A stretch of DNA of 64,000 nucleotides from Gudongella sp046224405 (lineage in GTDB: Bacteria > Bacillota > Clostridia > Tissierellales > Tissierellaceae): positions 124,001-188,000 of the forward strand of contig NZ_JBJXRK010000002.1 of assembly GCF_046224405.1 (NCBI RefSeq), given 5' to 3'. Below are positions 24,401 to 33,313 of the stretch, one piece after another. Position numbers and translations under genes: made by a program. Each line of letters opens with the position of its first letter. Positions within the stretch are counted from its first letter, which is position 1. The notes below the pieces were generated by a model. That model saw only the letters and a program-made list of their open reading frames with translations, ran no database searches and had not been told where the DNA came from.

Positions 24401-27100
24401 ATGGAATGGTACCAAAGGAATCCTCAGGAGTTGGCTGAAGACCTGAAGGTTAATTTATCTGCTGGAATATCCACAGAGGAAGCTACTAAAAGATTGGACG
24501 AACATGGTCAAAATGAACTTTCGGAAGAGCAGGGAAAGAGCCTGATGTCTAAGATCATCGCTCAGTTTTCTGATTTTTTGATACTTATACTTATGTCAGC
24601 GGCACTTATATCTGTTTTTGTTGGTGAAACAAAGGATGCCATAGTAATATTGTCAATTGTTATAGTAAACGCAATGCTTGGGCTGTATCAGGAAGGCAAG
24701 GCGGAAAAGGCCTTGGAGTCCCTCAAAAAGATGGCCTCTCCAACAGCAAAGGTACTTAGGGATGGAAAAACTCAAGAAATTTCTGCATCGCTGCTTGTAC
24801 CAGGAGATGTTGTGATTCTTGAAACAGGTGACATAATCCCGGCGGACTTGAGGCTGATTGAAAGCTCAAACCTAAAGGTTGAGGAGGCGTCACTTACCGG
24901 GGAATCCGTCCCCTCAGAGAAAAAGGCTTCCTTTGAGCTCACTGAGGAGACTCCTCTTGGAGACAGACGAAACATGGCCTACATGAGCACCATTGTAACC
25001 TATGGTCGCGGCCAGGGAGTTGTGGTGGAAACAGGGGCGTCCACAGAGATTGGAAAGATTGCAACAATGATCCAATCAATAGACGAAGAGAGCACTCCTC
25101 TTCAGAAAAAGCTGAACCAGCTTGGAAAGATCCTTGGGATAACTGTAATTATTGTTTGTATAGCAGTATTTGGCATTGGAATGATTCAGGGCAGGGATCT
25201 TCTTGAGATGTTCATGATTGCAATAAGCTTGGCTGTTGCTGCAATTCCAGAGGGACTGCCTGCAATTGTTACAATTGTACTTGCCATCGGCATGAACAAG
25301 ATGGTTGAAAGAAACGCGATTGTGAAAAAGCTTCTTGCTGTTGAAACCTTAGGGGCAACCTCAGTGATATGTACAGATAAGACTGGTACCCTTACGCAAA
25401 ATGAGATGACTGTCGTAAAGCTGTTCACAAACGACAGGATTGTGGATGTTGAGGGAAGGGGCTACGAGCCAGAAGGAAGATTTCTCGTTGATGACAGGGA
25501 AATAAAGGTTGAGGAACTGAAGGGTCTGAACCTTCTTCTTACAATTTCAGCTCTTGTAAACGATGCCAAACTGGAGGAAAAGGATGACCTGTTCAAAATT
25601 CTTGGAGACCCGACTGAAGGAGCACTTCTTACCCTTGCAGAAAAGGGAGGTATCCGCTCCAAGACAATAAATGGAAAGTATCCCAGGATAAAGGAGATCC
25701 CCTTTGACTCCGAAAGGAAGATGATGACCACCTTTCATGAAATGGCCGGGAAGGATGAAATAGTTTCCTTTACCAAGGGAGCTCCAGATATCATCATAAA
25801 CAGATGCAACAAAATCCTTCTTGATGGAGATGTGATAAAGCTCACCGATGATGTCAGGGAGAGACTCCAAGATCAGAACTCTGCTTTTTCCAGGGATGCA
25901 CTTAGGGTTCTGGCTTTGGCCTTCAGGGAGTATCAGAAGGTTCCAGAAGAGCCTTCCACTGAAGAACATGAAAAGGATATGATATTTGTAGGTCTGACAG
26001 GGATGATTGACCCACCAAGGCCAGAGGCAAGAGATGCGATTGCAAAATGCAAGAATGCAGGCATCAATACCATTATGATAACAGGAGACTACAGAGAAAC
26101 TGCATTTGCCATAGCCAAGGATCTGGGTCTTGCTGAAAAGGAAGAACAGGCAATAATGGGCAGCAAGATAGATTCCATCTCTGACCAGGAATTAAGGGAA
26201 GTTGTTAAGGAAACCAAGGTATTTGCAAGAGTTTCACCGGAGCATAAGGTAAGGATTGTAACGGCTTTAAGGGCAAATGGTGATATCGCCGCAATGACCG
26301 GAGACGGAGTCAACGATGCAATGGCCATCAAAAAGGCTGACATTGGAATAGCTATGGGAATCACAGGTACTGACGTTGCCAAGAACACTGCGGACATGAT
26401 ACTGACAGACGATAACTTTGCCAGCATAGTTGCTGCAGTTGAAGAGGGTAGAATTATATTCTCAAATATCAAGAAATTTGTATATTTCCTTCTGTCATGT
26501 AACATCGGAGAAATTCTGCTGGTGTTTATCAGTATCCTGCTGAATCTGCCGGTCCCCTTGCTTGCTATTCAACTCCTATGGCTAAACCTTGTTACAGACA
26601 GCTTTCCTGCATTGGCCCTTGGGGTTGAAAAGGGTGAGCCGGATATAATGAACAAGCCGCCACGGGATCCAAAGGAAGCAATTCTTGACAAGAGAATGCT
26701 CTTGGGGGTGTCCTTCCAGAGCCTTGCAGTTGCTGGGGCTTCTCTGGCAGCCTACTTGATCTCTCTTAATGTGTATGGAGTGGAAAACATTGTAGAGGTA
26801 AGAACTATAACCTTTACAACCCTGATACTTTCAGAACTGCTAAGGGCATATTCCAGCAGATCACAGAACTACACCCTGTTTAAAATAGGGTTGTTCTCTA
26901 ACAGAAAGATGCTGTTTGCCACAGCAGGGGCCTTCCTGCTGCTGATGGCTGTCCTGTATTTACCATTTATGAACAACATTTTCTACACCTTCCCACTTGA
27001 TGGTGGGGATTGGAAAATCGTTCTCAGCTTTGCATTCATTCCCCTGATAGTTGGAGAGCTATCCAAGATAGTGTTTCCTCTAATCTTGAAGGAGGAGTAG
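24401..27100 (+). CDS. P-type cation-transporting ATPase (PMCA/SERCA-like), probable Mn2+ or Ca2+ exporter
   Basis: 899 aa, full length for a P2A ATPase. N-terminal cation-ATPase domain, actuator TGES (EEASLTGESVPSEK), TM4 motif AAIPEGLPA, phosphorylation motif ICTDKTGTLTQNEM, nucleotide-domain FTKGAPD, hinge MTGDGVNDAMAIKKADIG, and C-terminal helices with SCNIGEILL (TM5) and LLWLNLVTDSFPA (TM6). The TM4 Glu, TM5 Asn and Glu, and TM6 Asn and Asp of the calcium pumps are all present. Family knowledge alone says Ca2+; the manganese riboswitch upstream points to Mn2+ efflux. It stands alone between a terminator-controlled leader and a downstream terminator. Head-on to replication. Confidence 0.9.
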   Translation: MEWYQRNPQELAEDLKVNLSAGISTEEATKRLDEHGQNELSEEQGKSLMSKIIAQFSDFLILILMSAALISVFVGETKDAIVILSIVIVNAMLGLYQEGKAEKALESLKKMASPTAKVLRDGKTQEISASLLVPGDVVILETGDIIPADLRLIESSNLKVEEASLTGESVPSEKKASFELTEETPLGDRRNMAYMSTIVTYGRGQGVVVETGASTEIGKIATMIQSIDEESTPLQKKLNQLGKILGITVIIVCIAVFGIGMIQGRDLLEMFMIAISLAVAAIPEGLPAIVTIVLAIGMNKMVERNAIVKKLLAVETLGATSVICTDKTGTLTQNEMTVVKLFTNDRIVDVEGRGYEPEGRFLVDDREIKVEELKGLNLLLTISALVNDAKLEEKDDLFKILGDPTEGALLTLAEKGGIRSKTINGKYPRIKEIPFDSERKMMTTFHEMAGKDEIVSFTKGAPDIIINRCNKILLDGDVIKLTDDVRERLQDQNSAFSRDALRVLALAFREYQKVPEEPSTEEHEKDMIFVGLTGMIDPPRPEARDAIAKCKNAGINTIMITGDYRETAFAIAKDLGLAEKEEQAIMGSKIDSISDQELREVVKETKVFARVSPEHKVRIVTALRANGDIAAMTGDGVNDAMAIKKADIGIAMGITGTDVAKNTADMILTDDNFASIVAAVEEGRIIFSNIKKFVYFLLSCNIGEILLVFISILLNLPVPLLAIQLLWLNLVTDSFPALALGVEKGEPDIMNKPPRDPKEAILDKRMLLGVSFQSLAVAGASLAAYLISLNVYGVENIVEVRTITFTTLILSELLRAYSSRSQNYTLFKIGLFSNRKMLFATAGAFLLLMAVLYLPFMNNIFYTFPLDGGDWKIVLSFAFIPLIVGELSKIVFPLILKEE

Positions 27101-27114
27101 CTTAAAATCACAAA

Positions 27115-27150
27115 CCCGGATCATATCAATTGATCCGGGCTTTTTGTTTG
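27115..27150 (+). terminator. Terminator of the P-type ATPase gene
   Basis: CCCGGATCA / TGATCCGGG, 9-bp perfect stem, 7-nt loop, followed by CTTTTTGTTTG. It begins 15 bp after the stop codon. Confidence 0.9.
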
Positions 27151-27151
27151 A

Positions 27152-28357
27152 TTATTTATACATGTCAAGAGCTGCTTGAAGAGCCTCTCCTTTGTTGACC
27201 TTAACTCCTTTTCGGATTAGCATTGCCTCCATGGCCGAAAGGACTCTCAAAACATTTTCCTTCCTGCAGCTGTATCCCATTGTTCCAATTCTCCATATCT
27301 TTCCTGTCAATGGTCCGAATGCTGATGCAACCTCAACTCCAAAGTGATTGATCATATCCAGTTTTACTTCAGATTCAACAACCCCTTCAGGTACTTCAAC
27401 ACAGGTTACTGTTGGAACCTTGTCAAACTCCTGGCCGAATATTTTAAGACCCATTGCTTCAAGTCCAGCAACCAATGCCTTCTCATGAAGTTTATGTCTT
27501 TCAATTCTAGCTTCAAGACCTTCCTCCTTGATGATCCTTAATCCTTCTCTTACTGCATATAGCATCGAAGTTGCTTCTGTATGGTGATTAAGTCTTTTTG
27601 GTGACCAATACTCCTGAATCTGACTCAAATCCAGATAATTTGTCGAAATCATCCTATCGTTACGAGCTTCCTTATCAAGGCCCTGTTCAACCTTTCTTCT
27701 CTCTGCAAGAATCTGTTCCACCCTTTCGTTGTAGGTCAATGGCGCTAAACCTGTTGGTACTGAGAGACACTTCTGAGTTCCAGAAACCACTGCATCAACT
27801 TTCCACTCATCTGTCTTGAATTCTGTACCTGTGAGAGTAGCCACAGCATCAACAACCAAGAGTATATCCTTGTCTCTGCAGTAGTGTCCTAACTCTTTCA
27901 GTGGCTGCATCCTACCGGTTGAAGTCTCTCCATGTACTATGGCTACAACCTTCGGTTCAAATTCATCAATTTCCTTTTTGAGTTCCTCAAATGAGTAAGT
28001 GGTTCCCCACTCAATCTCTGTGGTGTGTACGTTTCCACCTGCCCTCTTGGCAATTTCAGATAGAAGATGGCCAAATCTACCGAATATTGGGACATAAACC
28101 TTATCTCCCTTTTCAACTATTCCAGATAGTACAGCTTCAATTCCCGCTCTTGCAGTTCCATCCACTACAAAGGCTTGTCTATTTTCCGTTTGGAAGGCGT
28201 ATCTCAATAAGTCTTGAACCTCGTCCATTATATGAAGAAATGCAGGGTCATACTGCCCCAGTATTGGAGAACTCATCGCTCTAAGTACTCTTGGCTCCGC
28301 CTCAACCGGACCTGGTGTCATTATAGTTCTTTGTGGTATTACTAGTTCCTTGTACAT
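27152..28357 (-). CDS. pucG: Ureidoglycine-glyoxylate aminotransferase-like (PucG family)
   Basis: 401 aa class V aminotransferase. It starts with IMTPGPVEAEPRVLRAMSSP, has FVVDGTARAGIEAVL, IVHGETSTGRMQPL and VVDAVATLTGTEF (PLP-binding Asp), and the PLP lysine in VSGTQKCLSVPTGLAP. The family includes alanine-glyoxylate and serine-pyruvate aminotransferases; the setting beside allB, allC and allE and the general likeness to Bacillus PucG favour (S)-ureidoglycine as amino donor, giving oxalurate, with glyoxylate (or another oxo acid) as acceptor. It is transcribed apart from the permease operon, which ends in a terminator just upstream. Substrate is inferred. Confidence 0.8.
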   Translation of the reverse strand: MYKELVIPQRTIMTPGPVEAEPRVLRAMSSPILGQYDPAFLHIMDEVQDLLRYAFQTENRQAFVVDGTARAGIEAVLSGIVEKGDKVYVPIFGRFGHLLSEIAKRAGGNVHTTEIEWGTTYSFEELKKEIDEFEPKVVAIVHGETSTGRMQPLKELGHYCRDKDILLVVDAVATLTGTEFKTDEWKVDAVVSGTQKCLSVPTGLAPLTYNERVEQILAERRKVEQGLDKEARNDRMISTNYLDLSQIQEYWSPKRLNHHTEATSMLYAVREGLRIIKEEGLEARIERHKLHEKALVAGLEAMGLKIFGQEFDKVPTVTCVEVPEGVVESEVKLDMINHFGVEVASAFGPLTGKIWRIGTMGYSCRKENVLRVLSAMEAMLIRKGVKVNKGEALQAALDMYK

Positions 28358-28479
28358 AAAATACCTCCTTAATAATTTAACTATCCCATATTACTATTTT
28401 CCTACATTTTCTCTTATATTTAACTATCAAATAGTGATAAAGAATATATGTTTTTATGGTATTTTATGATAATTCGTAA

Positions 28480-28514
28480 TAAAAATAAGCCCGCCATCAA
28501 GAATGATGACAGGC
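28480..28514 (-). terminator. Terminator of the allB-permease operon
   Basis: Leftward GCCTGTCATCA, TTCT, TGATGGCGGGC: an 11-bp stem with two G-U pairs, then TTATTTTTATT. It lies 7 bp past the permease stop. Confidence 0.8.
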
Positions 28515-28520
28515 ACTTTG

Positions 28521-29888
28521 TTAACTCTCAAATATGGTTCCTTTTCTAAATGATGCCGCTTTATCCCAGTTTTTCATTAAGTAGTAGTATATCAACCCGG
28601 TTGGGATAAGACTTGCGTACCAAGAAACCTGAACAAAGAAGAGCGATATTATTGATCCAACTGCAATAGCAGCTACTCCTGCCCAGTTGATTCCCTTAAA
28701 CGGTCCTTCCATGTCATAGTAATCATTTAAATCCAACTTCTTCTTTCTAAGTAGGAAATAGTCAACTATAAGCACTGAAAAAATCGGTCCCAGGAAAGCT
28801 GAGTAAATCTGGACAAACAATGACAAGCCAGCTGCAGACTCCTCTCTTACCAAAAGCCAAGGAAAAGACATTATTGACAACATTCCCACTATCACAACAG
28901 CCTTCTTGTATGATATTTTAAATGAATTCATAAGGACATATACTGGTGGAACTATATTGTTCAAAACGTTCGTGGTAACCTGTGCAAATGCCACAAACAC
29001 AAGGGTAATTACTGTCAGGAACTGATTGTCAATTGCCGTTGAAAATACCACGACAGGGTCATTGCTACCAGTAGCTCCTGAAACCATAAGTCCAATTAGA
29101 CCCATGAACAAGGTAGCAGGGAGTATGGCGAACATATAGATCATACCTGTTGTGGAGGGTCTTGATTTCTTCACCAGCTCTCTTGAATAGTCAGATGCAT
29201 TTAATATCATAGTGGCATAAATCCCAAGGAATGCCGTTGTACCACCCCAGAAGGGAAGTCCCCAGGTTCCTTCTATATTGGTTATTGTAGCGGCAACCTC
29301 AACACCGTATTTTGTGTAGACTGTATAGAACATGTATCCAAGAGCGCCTATAATGAATACTACCGCTATGTTTTCCAGCCATTTTATGCCGTGGAATCCA
29401 TTGATTGCCAAAACTACTTGAAGTGCAGTAAATAGAACAAATATCACCGGTAAGTTATCAAATCCTGTCAAGGTTCTTAAAGTTATGTTTAGCGCCCCTG
29501 CACCAACCCAACTCTGAAATCCAAACCACACTATTGCAGGTATCCCTCTTAGTAATCCCGGAAGCTGAACACCTAGGGAGCCGAATGAACTTCTTGCCTG
29601 AATTGTAAAGGGGATTCCGTATTTATGGCCAGCAGCACCCGCAAGAACCAAGGCTATTGCTATTACTCCACAGCCTATGGCCATTGCCACTATAGCTTGT
29701 GTCAAATTTAAAATTCCTATTAAGCTTGCTCCCATTGAAAATGTTCCAATGGAAACGCATCCACCCATAAATGCTGCGAAGTAAGAAAGTTTGTCCATGA
29801 TCCTTTCTTTTGTTGGCAACAGTTCAGGACTAACATCCTTCATCAAACTCTCATCTACGTTTTTCATTTCATACTCCATGGTTGTCAT
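28521..29888 (-). CDS. NCS1-family permease, probable allantoin importer
   Basis: 455 aa with about 12 membrane helices. The N-terminal region (LLPTKERIMDKLSYFAAFMGGCVSIGTFSMG) and the helix-1 and helix-3 pattern GIPFTIQARSSFGSLG followed by PAIVWFGFQSWVGAGALN (Trp and Gln of the substrate site) are those of nucleobase-cation-symport-1 carriers of the cytosine/hydantoin/allantoin group. The ATG at 29888 follows GGAGGCGAAATT and lies within 20 bp of the allB stop, so the two are one transcript. Linkage to allB argues for allantoin uptake with Na+ or H+. Confidence 0.85.
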   Translation of the reverse strand: MTTMEYEMKNVDESLMKDVSPELLPTKERIMDKLSYFAAFMGGCVSIGTFSMGASLIGILNLTQAIVAMAIGCGVIAIALVLAGAAGHKYGIPFTIQARSSFGSLGVQLPGLLRGIPAIVWFGFQSWVGAGALNITLRTLTGFDNLPVIFVLFTALQVVLAINGFHGIKWLENIAVVFIIGALGYMFYTVYTKYGVEVAATITNIEGTWGLPFWGGTTAFLGIYATMILNASDYSRELVKKSRPSTTGMIYMFAILPATLFMGLIGLMVSGATGSNDPVVVFSTAIDNQFLTVITLVFVAFAQVTTNVLNNIVPPVYVLMNSFKISYKKAVVIVGMLSIMSFPWLLVREESAAGLSLFVQIYSAFLGPIFSVLIVDYFLLRKKKLDLNDYYDMEGPFKGINWAGVAAIAVGSIISLFFVQVSWYASLIPTGLIYYYLMKNWDKAASFRKGTIFES

Positions 29889-29902
29889 AATTTCGCCTCC
29901 GT

Positions 29903-31261
29903 TCACTTTATTTTCTTAACAAGCTCACCAAATCCCTTGTCAGCTACTACTTCATTATCCCTCGCTACTAAATTCCCTCTGACAAATGTCATGATAGGCA
30001 ATCCTTTTCCTTTCAATCCTACAAAAGCTGATATTTTATTCACATACTTCAATGAATCTGATGTTATTTCCCACTCCATATCCGGATCTAAAACAACCAA
30101 ATCTGCATCGAAACCAACCTCTATAGCACCCTTCTTCCCATATAGCTGAAAAGCTTTAGCCGGACCTTCACTTAGACTCCTGGCTAGAATTGTTGGTGAA
30201 TAACCTCTTTTAACGACTCCTTCGCTAAATGAGACCTGAAAAACATTCTGGATACCGCTAATCCCACCCCATGCACCAAAAATTCCATGCTCATCTTCCG
30301 ACTTTTCTTCCAATGCACAAGGAGAATGATCAGAGCTTACGCAACTAAGAGTTCCATCCTCAACATATTCCCACATCTTTTCTACGGCTTCCATTTCCCT
30401 AAGTGGGGGTGCACACTTAAAAAGACTTCCATTGGCGATTACATCTTCTCTGCTGAATGTAAGATAGTGGGAACAGGTTTCTCCAATTATGTCTATTCCC
30501 TCTTGCTTTGCTTTTCTTATCTCCTCTGCAACTTCCGGATGACTAACATGACATATATGAACTTTAGTTCCAGTTTCTCTTGCAAGTTCGATTATATTCT
30601 TCGTAGCAATGACTTCTGCAATTAACGGGCGTGAGTTAAGGAAATCCTCCCAGCTTATGTTCGCTTTTCTCTGGGCTCTTGCCTCTTCCCATTTAATTAT
30701 GGAATAGTCTTCACAGTGAAAGCCTGCTCTTGCATCAACGGTTTTTAGTATTTCTAGCGCTTCCCTTACCTGACCAATTGTAAGCGATACGTAGTCTGGA
30801 GAAACAGGACCTATAAAGGACTTGAATGCAACACATCCCTTTTCATCCAACTCTATTAACTTATCAAGATTATAATCCACCAGTCCTCCCCAAAAGCAGT
30901 AATCTACGTATGCATTTTTTGATACCTTGTTTATTTTTGCATCGAAAATTTTTCCATCAGTCAATGCAGGCTCATTTTGCAACGGCATATCCACTACTGT
31001 TGTTATACCTCCTACAGCAGCAGCTGCTGTTCCGTGTTCATAATCTTCTCGCCAGTTGTATCCAGGATCATTAAGATGTGCATGAGTGTCAATAGCACCG
31101 GGAAATACTAACTTTCCTCCAACATCAACCGTTTCATTTGCTTGTACTTCTTCAGATAATGATGTGATGGCAGCTATCCTACCGTCCTTGACACAAATAT
31201 TACCTTCATAAATCCTTTCTGGTGTCACAATTTTTCCATTCTTAAGTACCAGATCAAACAT
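29903..31261 (-). CDS. allB: Allantoinase
   Basis: 452 aa, cyclic amidohydrolase fold. Metal motif IDTHAHLNDPGYN (HxH), the carboxylated-lysine region CVAFKSFIGP, later metal histidines in GFHCEDYSI and VHICHVSHPE, and SSDHSPC with the catalytic Asp. It opens the hydantoin ring of allantoin to allantoate in the cytoplasm. The sequence around the lysine and the neighbours separate it from dihydropyrimidinase and hydantoinase. It heads the allB-permease transcript, with a promoter, palindrome and cre-like site in the 210-bp leader. Confidence 0.92.
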   Translation of the reverse strand: MFDLVLKNGKIVTPERIYEGNICVKDGRIAAITSLSEEVQANETVDVGGKLVFPGAIDTHAHLNDPGYNWREDYEHGTAAAAVGGITTVVDMPLQNEPALTDGKIFDAKINKVSKNAYVDYCFWGGLVDYNLDKLIELDEKGCVAFKSFIGPVSPDYVSLTIGQVREALEILKTVDARAGFHCEDYSIIKWEEARAQRKANISWEDFLNSRPLIAEVIATKNIIELARETGTKVHICHVSHPEVAEEIRKAKQEGIDIIGETCSHYLTFSREDVIANGSLFKCAPPLREMEAVEKMWEYVEDGTLSCVSSDHSPCALEEKSEDEHGIFGAWGGISGIQNVFQVSFSEGVVKRGYSPTILARSLSEGPAKAFQLYGKKGAIEVGFDADLVVLDPDMEWEITSDSLKYVNKISAFVGLKGKGLPIMTFVRGNLVARDNEVVADKGFGELVKKIK

Positions 31262-31325
31262 ATTTTCCCTCTTTTCCTGTGGATTTTAGTTCTTCTCTTA
31301 CTTTAAAGGTCATGAGCACTCATTC

Positions 31326-31339
31326 TGAAACCGTTTTCA
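31326..31339. promoter_or_regulatory. Candidate catabolite-responsive element (cre) in the allB leader
   Basis: TGAAACCGTTTTCA fits the cre consensus TGNAANCGNWNNCA at every defined base. It lies about 35-50 nt downstream of the predicted allB start point, a position where CcpA commonly blocks elongation. Confidence 0.5.
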
Positions 31340-31367
31340 ACAATTGTTTGATTGTTATATAAATAAC

Positions 31368-31386
31368 GAATCATGATTCAATTATA
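31368..31386 (-). promoter_or_regulatory. allB -10 element and overlapping palindrome
   Basis: Leftward TATAAT (31386-31381) is followed directly by the 12-bp perfect palindrome GAATCATGATTC (31379-31368), which would cover the start point. No good -35 is found 17 bp upstream, suggesting a regulator-dependent promoter. PucR or another factor could bind the palindrome. Confidence 0.5.
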
Positions 31387-31472
31387 CTAGCTCAACAAGT
31401 TTTTATCTTGTCTAGTGTTGCTAAGATATTCATTTATCATTTATCTACTTTATGTAATACTTGCTTACTGGC

Positions 31473-32699
31473 CTAATAAGCAAGTTTGTATAAGGTCTCA
31501 ATCAATATTTTTACTCCCTCAACCAGATCACTTAGTTCAGTATACTCTTCTGGATTATGGCTTATTCCTTTATGGCTTGGCACAAATATCAATGCTGTAG
31601 GGACTTTAAGAGCCATAACTTGAGCATCGTGGCCAGCTCCACTGTGCATCATCCTGAAATTCATTCCCTTCTCTTCACACTGATTGCGTATTACCTCAAC
31701 CAGATTTTTATCCATTTGTACCGGTTCACCATCCATATATTTCTCAACTTCAAGTTCCAAATTCATCTCTTTTGAAATCCTTTTCATCATGGCCATGATT
31801 TCATCTATATATTTCCCCATGATATTCTTGTCTATATGTCTAATGTCCAATGTAAAAGTCGCTTTCCCTGGTACAACGTTTGAAGTGTTTGGAACAAGCT
31901 CCAATTTCCCAGCAGTTGCCACCAAAGGATCTCCAAACTCTCTAGCCTTATCCATTATTTCGCAAATCATTCTGGCTGCTCCGTTTAGAGAATCTCTTCT
32001 ATAGCCCATAGGTGTTGTTCCTGCGTGATTTGCTTCTCCACTTACTGTTACAATATACCTGTTCTGACCTACTATATGGTGTACCACACCGATGGATTTT
32101 TTTTCAATCTCAAGGACCCCACCTTGTTCAACATGAAGCTCAATAAATGCTTCAATATTCTTCTCATCACTTTTTTTCTTAAAGTCAAATCCTGCCTTTT
32201 TCAGTGCTTCCTTGAAACTAATACCATTTGCATCATGAATTTCAGACATTTCTTCTTCACTTACAGTTCCGACAATATTCTTTGATCCCCAGAATGTAAA
32301 TGGAAACCTGCTACCCTCCTCTTCAGCCATGGATACAACCTCCAATGTCTTCTTGGGAGTGCCGTACTTGGTTTTTAGATATTCCAAAGCCATCATACCC
32401 GCAATTATCCCATATTGACCATCAAGCTTACCACCTGATACAACTGTGTCTATATGAGATCCAGTAAGGATTATGGAGTCAATCTGATTTCCTTCTAGTC
32501 TTCCATATAGGTTACCCGATACATCGTAATAGGTTTGAAGACCTTTCTCAGAAAATTTCCCCCTTAACCAATTTTGTGCGGCTATCCAGCTATTGTCAAA
32601 TAGAAGCCTGGTTATCCCCTTGCCATCGGCACCACCATATTCAGATAGATCTTCTATCAAAGTCTCCAACTCTTTTGAATTAAAGCTGTCTATTACCAT
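31473..32699 (-). CDS. allC: Allantoate amidohydrolase (M20-type)
   Basis: 408 aa, M20 / N-carbamoyl-amino-acid hydrolase family. Metal motifs: TGSHIDTVVSGGKLDGQYG (His, Asp), MAEEEGSRFPFTFWGSKN (catalytic Glu pair), EAFIELHVEQGG (His) and the final MHSGAGHDAQVMA (His). Allantoate amidohydrolase hydrolyses allantoate to ureidoglycine plus CO2 and ammonia. Carbamoylases share these motifs; the purine cluster decides for AllC. It sits upstream of allB, same direction, but with a 211-bp gap that contains the allB promoter. Confidence 0.88.
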   Translation of the reverse strand: MVIDSFNSKELETLIEDLSEYGGADGKGITRLLFDNSWIAAQNWLRGKFSEKGLQTYYDVSGNLYGRLEGNQIDSIILTGSHIDTVVSGGKLDGQYGIIAGMMALEYLKTKYGTPKKTLEVVSMAEEEGSRFPFTFWGSKNIVGTVSEEEMSEIHDANGISFKEALKKAGFDFKKKSDEKNIEAFIELHVEQGGVLEIEKKSIGVVHHIVGQNRYIVTVSGEANHAGTTPMGYRRDSLNGAARMICEIMDKAREFGDPLVATAGKLELVPNTSNVVPGKATFTLDIRHIDKNIMGKYIDEIMAMMKRISKEMNLELEVEKYMDGEPVQMDKNLVEVIRNQCEEKGMNFRMMHSGAGHDAQVMALKVPTALIFVPSHKGISHNPEEYTELSDLVEGVKILIETLYKLAY

Positions 32700-32797
32700 C
32701 TAATCACTTCCTTCAAGATTAACATTCTATAATTATCGTTAAGTGTATATCAATCAAGTTTTTTCGTTTTTATCTTGATTTGATAAATATTCCAGAT

Positions 32798-33145
32798 TTA
32801 ACTATACAAGATTAACATTACATACTCAAGTGATTCCCCTCCATAGGCTTCTATTGAATGAGAGTCACCATCTCTGCAGATTGCAAGATCTCCTGGTTCC
32901 AAAATTGATTCTTCTCCGTTATCATTGTAGAGGGCTTTCCCCTTAAGTATAAAGTATGCTTCCTGGTCTCCCTCATGAGTATGATAGCCTATTGAATTCC
33001 CAGGTTCGATTATTGACTTCCCATATAACCTTCCTTTCCCTAAAAAATCCATTTCTTCAAAGAAATTTACAACTGTCACATAACCTTTGCCGCCTTTTAA
33101 TCCCACGATTTTTTCAATCTTGAACTCATTTGATTGTCGTATCAT
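32798..33145 (-). CDS. Small single-domain cupin beside the allantoin genes
   Basis: 115 aa. Cupin motif 1 is GYHTHEGDQEAYFILKGKA (His, His, Glu metal ligands) and motif 2 is PGDLAICRDGDSHSIEAYG (His). One metal site is therefore expected in a single beta-barrel. It is divergent from allE (a double cupin) and just upstream of allC in the same direction. I do not know its substrate; a step on ureidoglycine or ureidoglycolate is possible because of position, but no allA motif is evident. Confidence 0.75.
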   Translation of the reverse strand: MIRQSNEFKIEKIVGLKGGKGYVTVVNFFEEMDFLGKGRLYGKSIIEPGNSIGYHTHEGDQEAYFILKGKALYNDNGEESILEPGDLAICRDGDSHSIEAYGGESLEYVMLILYS

Positions 33146-33175
33146 AATTTATAACCTCCTTGTACTTATATTGTA

Positions 33176-33203
33176 ACTATATTGCAGCTATAACAACTGA
33201 CAA
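33176..33203 (-). promoter_or_regulatory. Promoter of the small cupin gene
   Basis: Leftward TTGTCA (33203-33198), 16 bp, TATAGT (33181-33176), about 30 bp from the start codon. Confidence 0.55.
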
Positions 33204-33241
33204 AGACTGTAGTTTTTTTTTATCCTGTATTGCTAATGGAT

Positions 33242-33269
33242 TTGTATCTGATAAGATTGATAATATAGA
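33242..33269 (+). promoter_or_regulatory. Candidate allE promoter
   Basis: TTGTAT (33242-33247), 16 bp, TATAGA (33264-33269), about 45 bp upstream of the allE ATG. It is back to back with the cupin promoter, so one regulator site could serve both. Confidence 0.45.
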
Positions 33270-33313
33270 TGTAGTGAGATAAATATCAATAAATTCATGA
33301 AGGGAGTTTAGAA

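Noticed and set aside
27152..28357. Alanine-glyoxylate or serine-pyruvate aminotransferase
   Set aside because: Motifs alone allow it, but no serine/glyoxylate pathway gene is near, while all surrounding genes degrade allantoin.
30287..30625. Long plus-strand open frames opposite allB, gyrB, walK and other genes
   Set aside because: They lie antisense to genes with clear motifs, have no ribosome sites and give low-complexity translations; shadows of the real reading frames.
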